Below are positions 42,251-51,176 of a stretch of DNA of 64,000 bases, piece by piece. Made by a program: the position numbers and the translations under genes. The notes below the pieces were generated by a model that saw nothing but the letters and a program-made list of their open reading frames with translations, did not search any database and was not told the origin of the DNA. Origin of the DNA: Piscinibacter sp. (GTDB lineage Bacteria > Pseudomonadota > Gammaproteobacteria > Burkholderiales > Burkholderiaceae_C); NCBI GenBank assembly GCA_019635485.1, contig JAHBZL010000015.1:49094-113093 (forward strand). The letters are read 5' to 3'. How positions within the stretch are numbered: position 1 is the stretch's first letter; the number at the start of each line of letters is the position of its first letter.

Positions 42251-43255
42251 ATGGACAGCCTCGACCTGCAGGTGCTGCAACAGGCCCGTGACTGGCACGC
42301 ACAGGGCCAGCGTGTCTGGCTCGTGACCGTGATCGAGACCTGGGGCTCGGCGCCGCGCCCGCCCGGTGCGCTGCTGGCGATGCGCGGCGACGGGCTCGTG
42401 GTCGGGTCGGTGTCCGGCGGCTGCGTGGAGGACGACCTGATCGACCGCGTGCGCCAGGGCGAGCGCGTCGGTCACCCGTCGCTGATCACCTATGGCGTCA
42501 CCAAGGAGGAGGCGGCCCGTTTCGGGCTGCCCTGCGGCGGCAACCTGCGCCTGGTGCAGGAGCCGCTGACCGACACCGCCTGGGTCGACGAGGTGCTGCA
42601 GCGCACCGCGCGCCACGAACTGGTCGCACGCCGCCTCGATCTCGAGACCGGCGCGGTGACGGTCGAGCCGGCGGTCCGCGGCGAGGCCTTCACGTTCGAC
42701 GGCCGCAGCCTGCGCGCGCTGTTCGGCCCGCGCTGGCGGCTGCTGATCATCGGTGCGGGCCAGCTCTCGCGCGCCGTCGCGCAGATGGCGCTGATGCTCG
42801 ACTTCGAGGTGATCTGCTGCGATCCGCGCGAGGAGTACCACCTGACCTGGGACATCCCGAACACCACCTTCAGCAAGGCCATGCCGGACGATCTGGTGGT
42901 CGAACTGCAGCTGGACCCGCACAGCGCGGTGGTCGCCGTCACGCACGACCCCAAGCTCGACGACCTGGCGCTGCTGGAGGCGCTCAAGTCGCCGGCGTTC
43001 TACATCGGTGCGCTCGGCTCGCGCAGCAACACCGCCAAGCGCAAGGAGCGGCTCGCGCTGTTCGACCTGTCGCCGGCCGAGATCGACCGCCTGCACGGGC
43101 CGGTCGGCCTGGACCTGGGCAGCCGCACGCCGGCGGAGATCGCGGTGTCGGTGGTGGCCGAGATCGTCGCGGTCCGCAACGGCGTGACGCTGCTGCAGAA
43201 GAAGGAAGGCTCGGCGGTGGCCGAGGGCGCTCCCGGGGTCTGCGCCCGGACCTGA
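42251..43255 (+). CDS. xdhC: XdhC-family molybdenum cofactor maturation protein
   Basis: A 334-residue XdhC/CoxF-type protein. The N-terminal XdhC domain has VIETWGSAPRPPGALLAMRGDGLVVGSVSGGCVEDDLI, and the C-terminal Rossmann domain begins LLIIGAGQLSRAVAQMALMLDFEVICCDPR and ends with the hallmark FYIGALGSRSNTAKRKERL and DLGSRTPAEIAVSVVAEI. XdhC binds molybdenum cofactor and helps to insert its sulfurated form into hydroxylases. It follows coxE after 178 bases without a gene, so it may have its own promoter. Confidence 0.93.
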   Translation: MDSLDLQVLQQARDWHAQGQRVWLVTVIETWGSAPRPPGALLAMRGDGLVVGSVSGGCVEDDLIDRVRQGERVGHPSLITYGVTKEEAARFGLPCGGNLRLVQEPLTDTAWVDEVLQRTARHELVARRLDLETGAVTVEPAVRGEAFTFDGRSLRALFGPRWRLLIIGAGQLSRAVAQMALMLDFEVICCDPREEYHLTWDIPNTTFSKAMPDDLVVELQLDPHSAVVAVTHDPKLDDLALLEALKSPAFYIGALGSRSNTAKRKERLALFDLSPAEIDRLHGPVGLDLGSRTPAEIAVSVVAEIVAVRNGVTLLQKKEGSAVAEGAPGVCART

Positions 43256-43325
43256 TCCGTTCTGGAACAGCGCCGCGGGTTAGTCCGCGCTGGGCCGCCG
43301 GCGGCCTGCGCGCCAGCATCGCTGC

Positions 43326-44093
43326 ATGCTCGACCGTCGACAGGCCCTGACCGGCCTTGCCGCCTGGCCGCTGGGCGCGTGGGCCCAGGGCGAGGCAGAC
43401 CCGTTCGGCTCGCTGCAGTGGCCGGACCTGCGCCGCGAATTCTTCGGAAGCGCCCCGGTCGAGTTCGATCCGCGCGTGCAGGTGCGCGGGCCGGGCTTCG
43501 CGGAAGACCCGATGAACGTGCCGATCGGCGTCTCGGCGGCCGGGCTGCCGGAGGTCGAGGCGATCGTCGTCTTCGTCGACCGCAATCCGATCCGCAAGGT
43601 GCTGGAGCTGGTGCCGCTGCGGGCGCTGCCGGCGATCAGCTTCCGCTTCAAGCTCGAGCAGGCGAGCCCGGTGCGCGCCGCGGCGCGCACGCGCGACGGG
43701 CGCTGGCATGTCGGCGGCACGTTCGTCGACTCGTCCGGCGGCGGCTGCACCGTGGCCGGCGCGACGCGTCAGGACGGCAGCTGGTCGCGCACGCTCGGCC
43801 AGGTCAGCGGCCGCGTGTTCGATGCCAGCCCGGCGCCGGGCGTCGCCGGCGCGCGGCTGCGCGTGCGCGTGATGCACCCGATGGACACCGGCCTGGTGGC
43901 CGGCGTGCCGGCCTTCCACGTCAAGCAGCTCGCGCTGCGCGACGCCCAGGGCGACGAGCTGCTGCGCCTGGCCGTGTTCGAGCCGGTCAGCGAGAACCCG
44001 GTGTTCAGCTTCGACTTCCCGGGCCGCGTCGGCGCGCTGCGCCTGGTGGGCGTGGACAACAACGGCAACCGCATCGACGCGCGCATCGAATGA
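43326..44093 (+). CDS. Quinoprotein dehydrogenase-associated SoxYZ-like carrier
   Basis: A 255-residue secreted protein with an N-terminal signal (RRQALTGLAAWPLGAWAQ), an SoxY-like domain (about 35-140) ending in SSGGGCTVAGA, and an SoxZ-like domain (about 155-255; VMHPMDTGLVAGVPAFHVKQLALRDAQGDELLRLAVFEPVSENPVFSFDFPG). The Cys in GGGC is at the position of the SoxY carrier Cys. Fusions like this are found with PQQ dehydrogenases and a companion zinc hydrolase. The precise reaction is unknown. It overlaps the zinc hydrolase gene by 4 bases. Confidence 0.9.
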   Translation: MLDRRQALTGLAAWPLGAWAQGEADPFGSLQWPDLRREFFGSAPVEFDPRVQVRGPGFAEDPMNVPIGVSAAGLPEVEAIVVFVDRNPIRKVLELVPLRALPAISFRFKLEQASPVRAAARTRDGRWHVGGTFVDSSGGGCTVAGATRQDGSWSRTLGQVSGRVFDASPAPGVAGARLRVRVMHPMDTGLVAGVPAFHVKQLALRDAQGDELLRLAVFEPVSENPVFSFDFPGRVGALRLVGVDNNGNRIDARIE

Positions 44094-45049
44094 AAGCGGG
44101 GACCGTCGCGCTCGCGCTTGTGTCGTTCGTGCTGTCGGCCGTGCTGGCGGCGGGTCCGGCACGGGCCGTCGATCCGGCACGGCTCGACTACCAGCTGCGC
44201 GCGCGCCTGCTCGCGCCGGGCGTCTGGGTCGTCGAGGGCGCCAACGCGGACTTCGCGCCGGCCAACGGCTGCAACATCATCAACACCGGCTTCATCGCCA
44301 CCGGTGCCGGCGTGCTGGTGATCAACACCGGCCCGTCGCGGCGCTACGGCGAGCAGCTGCGCGCGCTGATCGCGCGCACCACGCCCGAGCCGGTGCGGCA
44401 GGTGATCCACCTGAACCTGCATCCGGACTACTTCCTCGGCAACCAGGCCTTCGCCGACGTGCCGCGCCTGGCCACCGACGTGACGCGGGCCGGCATGGCG
44501 CGCGAGGCCAAGGCCTACGAGGACAACCTGTACCGCCTGTGCGGCGACTGGATGAAGGGCACCGAGGCGCTGCTGCCCACCGGCACGGCGCTGCTTGGGC
44601 CGCTGCGCCTGGGCACGCGCGAGCTCGAGCTGCGCGAGTACCGCGGCCACACCGCGAGCGACCTGGTGCTGCTCGACAAGGCCAGCGGCGTGGTGTTCGC
44701 CGGCGGGCTGGTGTTCGCGCAGCGCATCCCGACCACGCCGCATGCCCGGCTGGAGGCCTGGCTCGCCAGCCTGGATGCGTTCGAGGCGCTGCCGATCCGC
44801 CAGCTCGTGCCCAGCCACGGGCCGGTGCGTGCCGACGCCGGCGCGATCGGCCAGACCCGCCGCTACCTGCGCTGGCTCGATGCGCAGCTGCGGCGCAGTG
44901 CCGAGCAGGGGCTGGACTTCAACGAGGCGCTGCGCGCGGAGGTGCCCGCGGAGTTCCGGTCCTGGGCCGCCTTCGACACCGAGTACACGCGCAACCTCGT
45001 GCATTTGTACCCGCGCTACGAGCAGGCGGTGCTGCAGCGCGCGCGCTGA
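44090..45049 (+). CDS. Quinoprotein relay system zinc metallohydrolase 1
   Basis: A 319-residue exported protein of the metallo-beta-lactamase fold: signal to about residue 26, then GVWVVEGANADFAPANGCNIINTGFIATGAGVLVINTGPSRRYG, the altered metal motif HLNLHPDYFLGNQAF, EYRGHTASDLVLL and VPSHGPV. The HxxLHPDYFLGN variant of HxHxDH is typical of the quinoprotein relay subfamily. Translationally coupled to the SoxYZ-like carrier. Its last 34 bases overlap the 3' end of the convergent M1 peptidase gene. Probable periplasmic partner of the PQQ dehydrogenase at 47.9 kb. Confidence 0.9.
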   Translation: MKAGTVALALVSFVLSAVLAAGPARAVDPARLDYQLRARLLAPGVWVVEGANADFAPANGCNIINTGFIATGAGVLVINTGPSRRYGEQLRALIARTTPEPVRQVIHLNLHPDYFLGNQAFADVPRLATDVTRAGMAREAKAYEDNLYRLCGDWMKGTEALLPTGTALLGPLRLGTRELELREYRGHTASDLVLLDKASGVVFAGGLVFAQRIPTTPHARLEAWLASLDAFEALPIRQLVPSHGPVRADAGAIGQTRRYLRWLDAQLRRSAEQGLDFNEALRAEVPAEFRSWAAFDTEYTRNLVHLYPRYEQAVLQRAR

Positions 45050-47628
45050 GCGCGCTGCAGCAGGTCGGCCGCCTGCAGCACGACCGCGCGCACGCGGGGT
45101 GGATAGTCCGGCGGCAGGCCGGCCAGGAACTGCTCGACCATCTGCGCGGTCTCGGGTGTGCCGTGCCCGCCGAGCACCGCCTGCACCCAGCCCGCGTCGA
45201 AGAACAGCGCGCCGGTCGTGTGGACCTCGCGCAGCAGCGCCAGCGCCTCGGGCACGGTCGCACGCGACGCCTGTGCGCGCAGCGGGTGGTGCATCAGCCG
45301 CAGGCCCTCCAGCACCCAGGTCTCGTGCCGGCGCCCGGCGGGCTCGCGCAGCGCCTGCCACCAGCGCGCGCGGCGCGCCGCATCCGGCGAGACGGCCGCG
45401 CGCACGAACGCGAAGCGCGCGCGCCGGTCCGGGTTGGCCAGGCGCGCCTGCTGGGCATCGAGAATCGCCTCGGCATCCGGCAGGTCGCGCAGCGCGAGCG
45501 CCTGCGCCAGCGCGGTCTCGTCGGTCTCGCCCAGCGGCAGGCCCTCGATCGTCGCCTCGCGCGCCCACAGCGCGCGCAGGCGCGCCAGCGCGGCCGGCGT
45601 GGTCGCGACGCTGCGCAGCGCGTTGAACCAGGCCGCCTTCAGGATCGGCGAGCCGTCCGCGGCCAGACGTTCCTGCAGCAGTCCCTCCAGGTCGGCCGCG
45701 CGCGCCGTGCGCTGCGTGTCGACCAGGAAGCGCCACCACACCGTCTGCAGGTCCGACAGCCAGGCCTCGACGAGCTGGGGTTGCGTCTCGTGCGCGAGCA
45801 CGCGCCGGGCCATGGCCCACCACGCAGCCGGCGTGATGCGCGCGGCGAGCAGGTCTTCCCACAGGGCCGACCACGCGACGCCGCGGTCGAGCGGGTCCTC
45901 GATCGTCTCCAGCCGTGCGAGCAGCCAGGCGCGCGAGTGTTCGTCCAGCACCATCTCGCCATAGGCCCAGCCGTCCCCGCCGGCGAGCACCCAGTCGGGC
46001 ACGCAGTCGCCGAGCCGCTCGCTCAGGTCCAGCGACGCGCCGTGCAGGTCCGCCACCAGCAGCCGGCGCGTCGCGCCGCAGCCCAGCGCCACGTGCAGCT
46101 GCTGCGGCCACGTCCGGTCCCGCCCGTGCGAATCGGCCTGTGTCAGCACCAGCCGCGCCGGGCCGGCGGCGTCGCGCTGCAGCGTGGAGCGAATCTGCGG
46201 CCGGCCCGGCTCGTCGATCCACATGCGGCTCCAGTGGCGCAGGTCCTGCGGGCTGTGGCCGGCCAGCGCGGCGATCAGGTCGTCCCAGGTCGCGTTGCCG
46301 AACGCGTGGCGGCGCAGGTACTCGCGCACGCCGGCGCGGAAGGCCGCCTCGCCGAGCAGGGCCTCGAGCTGGCGCATCACCACCGGCGACTTCTCGTAGA
46401 TGATCGGCCCGTACAGGCTGCCGGCGCCGTCCAGGTTCGCGAGCGGCTGGCGGATCGGATTCGATCCGGCGCTGCGGTCCACCGCATAGGCGTCGCCGTG
46501 GTGGCTGCCGAAGAACCGCAGGTCGTGCCGCAGCTGCGGGAAGCGCGGCTGGATCAGCTTGTCGGCCATGAAGTTGGCGAACACCTCCTTGGTCCAGACG
46601 TCGTCGAACCAGCGCATCGTCACCAGGTCGCCGAACCACATGTGTGCCGTCTCGTGCGCGATCACGTTCGCGCGCGCCAGCAGCTGGTCCTGCGTGGCGC
46701 TGGGCTCCAGCAGCAGCGACTCGGCGCGATAGAAGATCGCGCCGGCATGCTCCATGCCGCCGAACAGGAACGACGGCAGCAGCACGATGTCGAACTTGCC
46801 GAACGGGTAGGGGATGCCGGTGTAGCGCTCCAGTTCGGCGAGCGCCTGCGCATGCTGGTCGAACAGCTCGCCGAGCTGGTGCTCCAGCTTGGCGCGGTCG
46901 TTCTCGCGGTGGAAGAGGCGCAGCATGCGCCCGTCGCGCTGCGCCTGCTCGATCTGCAGGGCACCGGCCGCGAAGGCCAGCAGGTAGGTCGGCAACGGCG
47001 CCGTCTCGGCGAAGCGCACGCGCACGCGCACGCGCGCGCCGCGCACCGCGCGTGCCAGTTCGGCGCCGTTGGCCACCGACTGCCAGGCCGCCGGGTGCTC
47101 CAGCGTCAGCGACCAGCGCGCCTTCAGGTCCGGCTGGTCGAAGCAGGGGATGGCCAGGCGCGCGCGGGCCGGAACGAACAGCGTGTAGAGCAGGTCGGGC
47201 GCGCGGTTCAGCGGCGCATCGCCGGCGCGGAAGGCGATCTGCACGCGGTTCGCGCCGCGCCGCAGCGCCGCGGCCGGGATCACGAGGTGGCCGTTGACGG
47301 CACGGACCCGCACCGGCGTGCCGTTCACCACGACGCGGGCCTCGTCCGCCCCCGGCGCATCGAAGTCCAGCACCAGCGGCTGCGCCGGGTCGGCCAGCTC
47401 GAACCGGAGCGTCGCCCGGCCACGGATCGGCGTCTGCGGCCGGGCGGGAATCTGCAGCACGAGCTCGTAGCGCAGGTCGCGCACGGCCGCCGCGCGCTGG
47501 CGCGCCAGCTCGAGCGGCACCCCGGGCAGCGGGTCGGGCGGTGGCGCGGGCGCGGCGGTGGCGAGGGCAGGCAGCATGGCGCAGGTCGCGAAGAGGAGCG
47601 CGGCAGGCACCCGGAACAGGCGGATCAA
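45016..47628 (-). CDS. M1-family metallo-aminopeptidase, secreted (TTG start)
   Basis: An 870-residue zinc aminopeptidase. A signal peptide (LFRVPAALLFATCAMLPALATAAP) precedes the saddle domain; the substrate-anchoring motif is FGGMEHAGAIFY (GGMEH 290-294, a GAMEN variant) and the zinc site is HETAH (325-329) with Glu348 in WTKEVFANF. A helical C-terminal domain (about 560-870) completes the M1 fold. Start is a TTG with GAGGAGA eight bases upstream; no ATG in frame keeps the signal peptide at the N-terminus. The divergent gap to the PQQ dehydrogenase is 239 bp. Confidence 0.9.
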   Translation of the reverse strand: MIRLFRVPAALLFATCAMLPALATAAPAPPPDPLPGVPLELARQRAAAVRDLRYELVLQIPARPQTPIRGRATLRFELADPAQPLVLDFDAPGADEARVVVNGTPVRVRAVNGHLVIPAAALRRGANRVQIAFRAGDAPLNRAPDLLYTLFVPARARLAIPCFDQPDLKARWSLTLEHPAAWQSVANGAELARAVRGARVRVRVRFAETAPLPTYLLAFAAGALQIEQAQRDGRMLRLFHRENDRAKLEHQLGELFDQHAQALAELERYTGIPYPFGKFDIVLLPSFLFGGMEHAGAIFYRAESLLLEPSATQDQLLARANVIAHETAHMWFGDLVTMRWFDDVWTKEVFANFMADKLIQPRFPQLRHDLRFFGSHHGDAYAVDRSAGSNPIRQPLANLDGAGSLYGPIIYEKSPVVMRQLEALLGEAAFRAGVREYLRRHAFGNATWDDLIAALAGHSPQDLRHWSRMWIDEPGRPQIRSTLQRDAAGPARLVLTQADSHGRDRTWPQQLHVALGCGATRRLLVADLHGASLDLSERLGDCVPDWVLAGGDGWAYGEMVLDEHSRAWLLARLETIEDPLDRGVAWSALWEDLLAARITPAAWWAMARRVLAHETQPQLVEAWLSDLQTVWWRFLVDTQRTARAADLEGLLQERLAADGSPILKAAWFNALRSVATTPAALARLRALWAREATIEGLPLGETDETALAQALALRDLPDAEAILDAQQARLANPDRRARFAFVRAAVSPDAARRARWWQALREPAGRRHETWVLEGLRLMHHPLRAQASRATVPEALALLREVHTTGALFFDAGWVQAVLGGHGTPETAQMVEQFLAGLPPDYPPRVRAVVLQAADLLQRAQRARCSTACS

Positions 47629-47789
47629 GAGGCCGTCTCCTCGTGTTCGTTGTGCCGCGGGGTGTGCCGTGCCGGTTGTGCCGCGCGGGCGCGACCGGGT
47701 GCGCAATCCTAGAGCAGTGTCGCGGGTAAGCCCGTAGTCGGACGGCACGGAACGGCGTGTCACGCCACCTCGACATGGGCTGGCGTGCG

Positions 47790-47804
47790 TGGCACGGGCC
47801 TTGC
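47790..47804 (+). promoter_or_regulatory. Sigma54 promoter (-24/-12) upstream of the PQQ dehydrogenase
   Basis: TGGCACG-GGCC-TTGC matches the RpoN consensus TGGCACG-N4-TTGC at every defined base. Predicted transcription start is near 47816, leaving a 52-base leader to the ATG at 47868. The GAF/sigma54 activator encoded at 58.2-60.3 kb is the natural candidate activator. Confidence 0.88.
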
Positions 47805-47867
47805 CCCCCAGCAGGTGGAGCCGGCGGCATCAGGCTGCCCGACATCCCCCACCCTCGAGGAGACACC

Positions 47868-49607
47868 ATGCAGATCAAGCTGTTGAGCGCCCTGGTCGCC
47901 CTGGCCCTGGGCCCGCTGGCCGCGCAGTCGGCCGTGACCGACAAGACCATCGACGACGACGCGAAGACCCCCGGCGACATCGTCAGCTGGGGCATCGGCA
48001 CGCAGGGCCAGCGCTATTCGCCGCTCAAGCAGATCAACCCGGGCACGGTCGGCAAGCTGGTGCCGGCCTGGTCGTTCTCGTTCGGCGGCGAGAAGCAGCG
48101 CGGCCAGGAATCGCAGCCGCTGATCCGCGACGGCGTGATGTACGTGACGGCGTCCTACTCGCGCATCTTCGCGCTCGACGCGAAGACCGGCCGCAAGCTG
48201 TGGAAGTACGAGCACCGCCTGCCCGAAGGCATCATGCCCTGCTGCGACGTCATCAACCGCGGCGCGGCGCTGTACGACAACCTGGTGATCTTCGCGACGC
48301 TGGACGCGCAGCTGGTCGCGCTCAACGCGAAGACCGGCGAGGTGGAGTGGAAGGAGAAGATCGACGACTACGCGGCCGGCTACTCGGCCTCGGCCGCGCC
48401 GCTGATCGCCGGCGGGCTGCTGCTGACCGGCGTGTCCGGCGGCGAGTTCGGCATCGTCGGCCGCGTCGAGGCGCGCAACCCGAAGACCGGGCAGCTGGTC
48501 TGGGTGCGGCCGACCGTCGAGGGCCACATGGGCTACACCTTCGACAAGGACGGCAACAAGAAGGAGAACGGCATCAGCGGCACGCCGGGCAAGAGCTGGC
48601 CGGGCGACCTGTGGAAGACCGGCGGCGCGGCCACCTGGCTGGGCGGCACCTACAACGCCAAGACCGGCCTCGCGTACTTCGGCACCGGCAACCCGGCACC
48701 GTGGAACAGCCACCTGCGCCAGGGCGACAACCTGTTCTCCTGCTCGACCGTCGCAATCGACGTCAAGACCGGCCAGATCAAGTGGCATTACCAGAACACG
48801 CCGAACGACGGCTGGGACTTCGACGGTGTCAACGAGTTCGTGACCTACGAGGACGGCGGCCGCATCCTGGGCGGCAAGGCGGATCGCAACGGCTTCTTCT
48901 ACGTCAACGACGCGACCACCGGGCAGCTCGTCAACGCCTTCCCGTTCGTCAAGAAGGTGACCTGGGCCACCGGCATCGACCTGAAGACCGGCCGGCCGAA
49001 CTACGTGCCCGAGAACCGCCCGGGCGATCCAACCGCGGGCGCCGACGGCAAGAAGGGCAACGTGGTGTTCTCGGCGCCCTCGTTCCTGGGCGGCAAGAAC
49101 CAGATGCCGATGGCCTACTCGCCGGATACCAAGCTGTTCTACGTGCCGGCCAACGAGTGGGGCATGGAGATCTGGAACGAGCCGATCACCTACAAGAAGG
49201 GCGCGGCCTATCTCGGCGCCGGCTTCACGATCAAGACGCTCAACGAAGGCTCGATCGGCGCGCTGCGCGCCATCGATCCGAAGAGCGGCAAGATCGTCTG
49301 GGAGGTGCCGAACAACGCGCCGCTGTGGGGCGGCGTGCTGACCACCGGTGGCAACCTGGTGTTCTGGGGCACGCCGGAAGGCTACCTGCAGGCCGCCGAC
49401 GCGAAGACCGGCAAGGTGCTGTGGCAGTTCCAGACCGGCTCGGGCGTGGTCGCCCCGCCGGTGACCTGGGAGGAGAAGGGCGAGCAGTACGTCGCCGTGG
49501 TCTCCGGCTGGGGCGGTGCGGTGCCGCTGTGGGGCGGCGACGTGGCCAAGAAGGTCAGCTTCCTCGAGCAGGGCGGGTCGGTGTGGGTGTTCAAGCTGGC
49601 CAAGTGA
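47868..49607 (+). CDS. PQQ-dependent alcohol dehydrogenase, lanthanide-type signature
   Basis: A 579-residue periplasmic quinoprotein: signal peptide to about residue 22, then the eight-bladed propeller with repeated DAKTG..LW motifs. The adjacent disulfide is Cys125-Cys126 ([10 protein letters not shown]), metal ligands Glu193 (GGEFG) and Asn275 (TGNPAPWN), catalytic Asp317 in [12 protein letters not shown]. Asp319, two residues after the catalytic base, is the extra ligand that marks lanthanide-dependent enzymes (XoxF, PedH); calcium enzymes have a small residue there. It oxidises primary alcohols, giving electrons to a cytochrome c such as the one at 60.5 kb. No mxaI-like small subunit follows. 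Expression is likely sigma54-dependent. Confidence 0.92.
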   Translation: MQIKLLSALVALALGPLAAQSAVTDKTIDDDAKTPGDIVSWGIGTQGQRYSPLKQINPGTVGKLVPAWSFSFGGEKQRGQESQPLIRDGVMYVTASYSRIFALDAKTGRKLWKYEHRLPEGIMPCCDVINRGAALYDNLVIFATLDAQLVALNAKTGEVEWKEKIDDYAAGYSASAAPLIAGGLLLTGVSGGEFGIVGRVEARNPKTGQLVWVRPTVEGHMGYTFDKDGNKKENGISGTPGKSWPGDLWKTGGAATWLGGTYNAKTGLAYFGTGNPAPWNSHLRQGDNLFSCSTVAIDVKTGQIKWHYQNTPNDGWDFDGVNEFVTYEDGGRILGGKADRNGFFYVNDATTGQLVNAFPFVKKVTWATGIDLKTGRPNYVPENRPGDPTAGADGKKGNVVFSAPSFLGGKNQMPMAYSPDTKLFYVPANEWGMEIWNEPITYKKGAAYLGAGFTIKTLNEGSIGALRAIDPKSGKIVWEVPNNAPLWGGVLTTGGNLVFWGTPEGYLQAADAKTGKVLWQFQTGSGVVAPPVTWEEKGEQYVAVVSGWGGAVPLWGGDVAKKVSFLEQGGSVWVFKLAK

Positions 49608-49716
49608 GACGCTGAGCGGGACGGGTCGGCCGCTGCAGCGGTCGACCCTCGTCGCATCAGGTGCTTCGACACCGGCGGCCGCCGCGCGGCGCCGGTCCGC
49701 TGTACCGTCGCGACCC

Positions 49717-50316
49717 ATGGAACCGAGACCGACGTCGCCACGGCGCGCTCCGACCGGCCTGCGCCGGCGCACGCTGCTGGCGGCGCTCGCGGGCTGGACG
49801 GCGACCGGCGCGGCGAACGGCGATGAGGCGGCGGTTCTGCGCGAACTGCGTGCCGGCGGCGCGCTGCTGTTGCGGCACACGCAGACCACGCCCGGCGTCG
49901 GCGACCCGCCCGGCTGGACGCTCGGGCGCTGTGCGTCGCAGCGCAATCTCGACGACAGCGGCATCGCCCACGCGCGCCGCATCGGCGCCTGGTTCGCGGC
50001 GCAGGGACTGGAAGTCAGCCAGGTGCGCAATTCCCCGTGGTGCCGCACGCGCGACACCGCGCGCCTGGCCTTCGGCCGGCACGACGACTGGCCTGCGCTC
50101 GGCAACATCTTCGAGGACGCGAGCAACGCGCCGACGCAGGTGGCCGAGGTGCGGCGCTTTGTCGGCGCGCTGCCGGCGGGCGAGCTGGTGGTGCTGGTCT
50201 CGCACGGCGTGACGATCCGCCGCCTGGTCGGGCCGCAGGTGCTGCTTGCCCAGGGCGCGGCGGTGCTGGTGCGCGGCGCGGACCTGGGTGTCGTGCTCCC
50301 GCTGCAGATCGACTGA
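49717..50316 (+). CDS. Secreted histidine phosphatase-superfamily protein
   Basis: A 199-residue exported protein with a twin-Arg-like leader (LRRRTLLAALAGWTATGAA). The phosphohistidine motif is LLLRHTQTTPG, followed by NLDDSGIAHARRIGAWFAAQG, the conserved Arg in SPWCRTRDTARLAFG and the second catalytic His in VLVSHGVTIRRL. This gives the full RHx...H signature of histidine phosphatases. Substrate unknown; in periplasm, a phosphate ester or sugar phosphate is possible. It follows the PQQ dehydrogenase after 109 bases. Confidence 0.85.
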   Translation: MEPRPTSPRRAPTGLRRRTLLAALAGWTATGAANGDEAAVLRELRAGGALLLRHTQTTPGVGDPPGWTLGRCASQRNLDDSGIAHARRIGAWFAAQGLEVSQVRNSPWCRTRDTARLAFGRHDDWPALGNIFEDASNAPTQVAEVRRFVGALPAGELVVLVSHGVTIRRLVGPQVLLAQGAAVLVRGADLGVVLPLQID

Positions 50317-50358
50317 CATCGCCCGGCGCCGGCGAGTTTCGTGGCAGCATGCCTGCCG

Positions 50359-51057
50359 ATGACACGCCTGCTGACCTGCACGCTGCTGCTGTGCGCCCTC
50401 GCGGGGCCGTCGCTGGCGGCCGACCGACCCTACCTCGTCACCAACAGCGCTGCGGCCGAAGAGGACGAGGAGCAGGTCTGGGCGGTCGAGAACTGGCTGC
50501 GCCACACGCGCCGCGGCCAGCGCTCGCTGACGGTGGCGCCCGAGTATTCGTTCGACCCGATGAACTCGGTGCAGGCCGAGTTCCGGCGCGTGCTCGAGCG
50601 TGACGATGCACATGGCCACGAGATCGAGTTCGAGTTCAAGCACCTGTTCACCCGCATCGAGCGCGACGGCATCGGCTTCGGCGCGGTGCTGACGCTGGAC
50701 ACCGAGCGGCGCGACGGCGAAGGCCCGCTGCGGCGCCGCGCGACCTCGCTGTTCCTGCCGATCACCGTGCCGTTCGGCGAAGGCGCGGGCCAGGTGCACC
50801 TGAACCCGGGGCTGGCATGGCCGCGCGAGGAGCGCGTGCGCCCGATCGGCGCGATCGCCGCCGAGGCCGCGCTGGTGCGCCGCACCGAACTGTTCGGCGA
50901 GTGGGCGCGCGACGCCGAGGGCGGTCTCGTGCTGGCCGGTGTGCGCTACTGGATCAGGCGCGAGCGGCTGGCCGTGGACCTGGCCTGGCAGCGCGAGCAG
51001 GCCGAGGGCGGCACGTCGCGCGGTGTCGTGATCGGCATCGCCTGGTACGACCTCTGA
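50359..51057 (+). CDS. Hypothetical exported beta-rich protein
   Basis: A 232-residue protein with a signal peptide (LLTCTLLLCALAGPSLAA). The mature part alternates short amphipathic strands (AENWLRHTRRGQRSLTVAPEYSF, AEFRRVLERD, EIEFEFKHLF, VHLNPGLAWP, LAGVRYWIRRERLAVDLAWQ, VVIGIAWYDL) ending in an aromatic residue near the C-terminus, which is typical of small outer-membrane beta-barrels that resemble transporter-like or MetA-pathway porins. I do not recognise the family. It follows the histidine phosphatase gene by 42 bases. The start used is the ATG giving MTRLLTC; another ATG lies 18 bases upstream. Confidence 0.65.
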   Translation: MTRLLTCTLLLCALAGPSLAADRPYLVTNSAAAEEDEEQVWAVENWLRHTRRGQRSLTVAPEYSFDPMNSVQAEFRRVLERDDAHGHEIEFEFKHLFTRIERDGIGFGAVLTLDTERRDGEGPLRRRATSLFLPITVPFGEGAGQVHLNPGLAWPREERVRPIGAIAAEAALVRRTELFGEWARDAEGGLVLAGVRYWIRRERLAVDLAWQREQAEGGTSRGVVIGIAWYDL

Positions 51058-51176
51058 CGCGTGCGAGGCGCGCCACCCCGCGGCCGGCAGGGGATCTGCG
51101 CGTGGGTTCGGCCGGCACGCCGCTTCGTTGTACCGTCGCGCGCAGCGCCGGCAAGGTCCCGGCGGAGAGGTCCGCG

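Noticed and set aside
43769-48001. Another minus-strand frame of 1410 codons
   Set aside because: It is out of frame with the M1 peptidase and antisense to the zinc hydrolase and PQQ dehydrogenase genes; no motif is recognisable.
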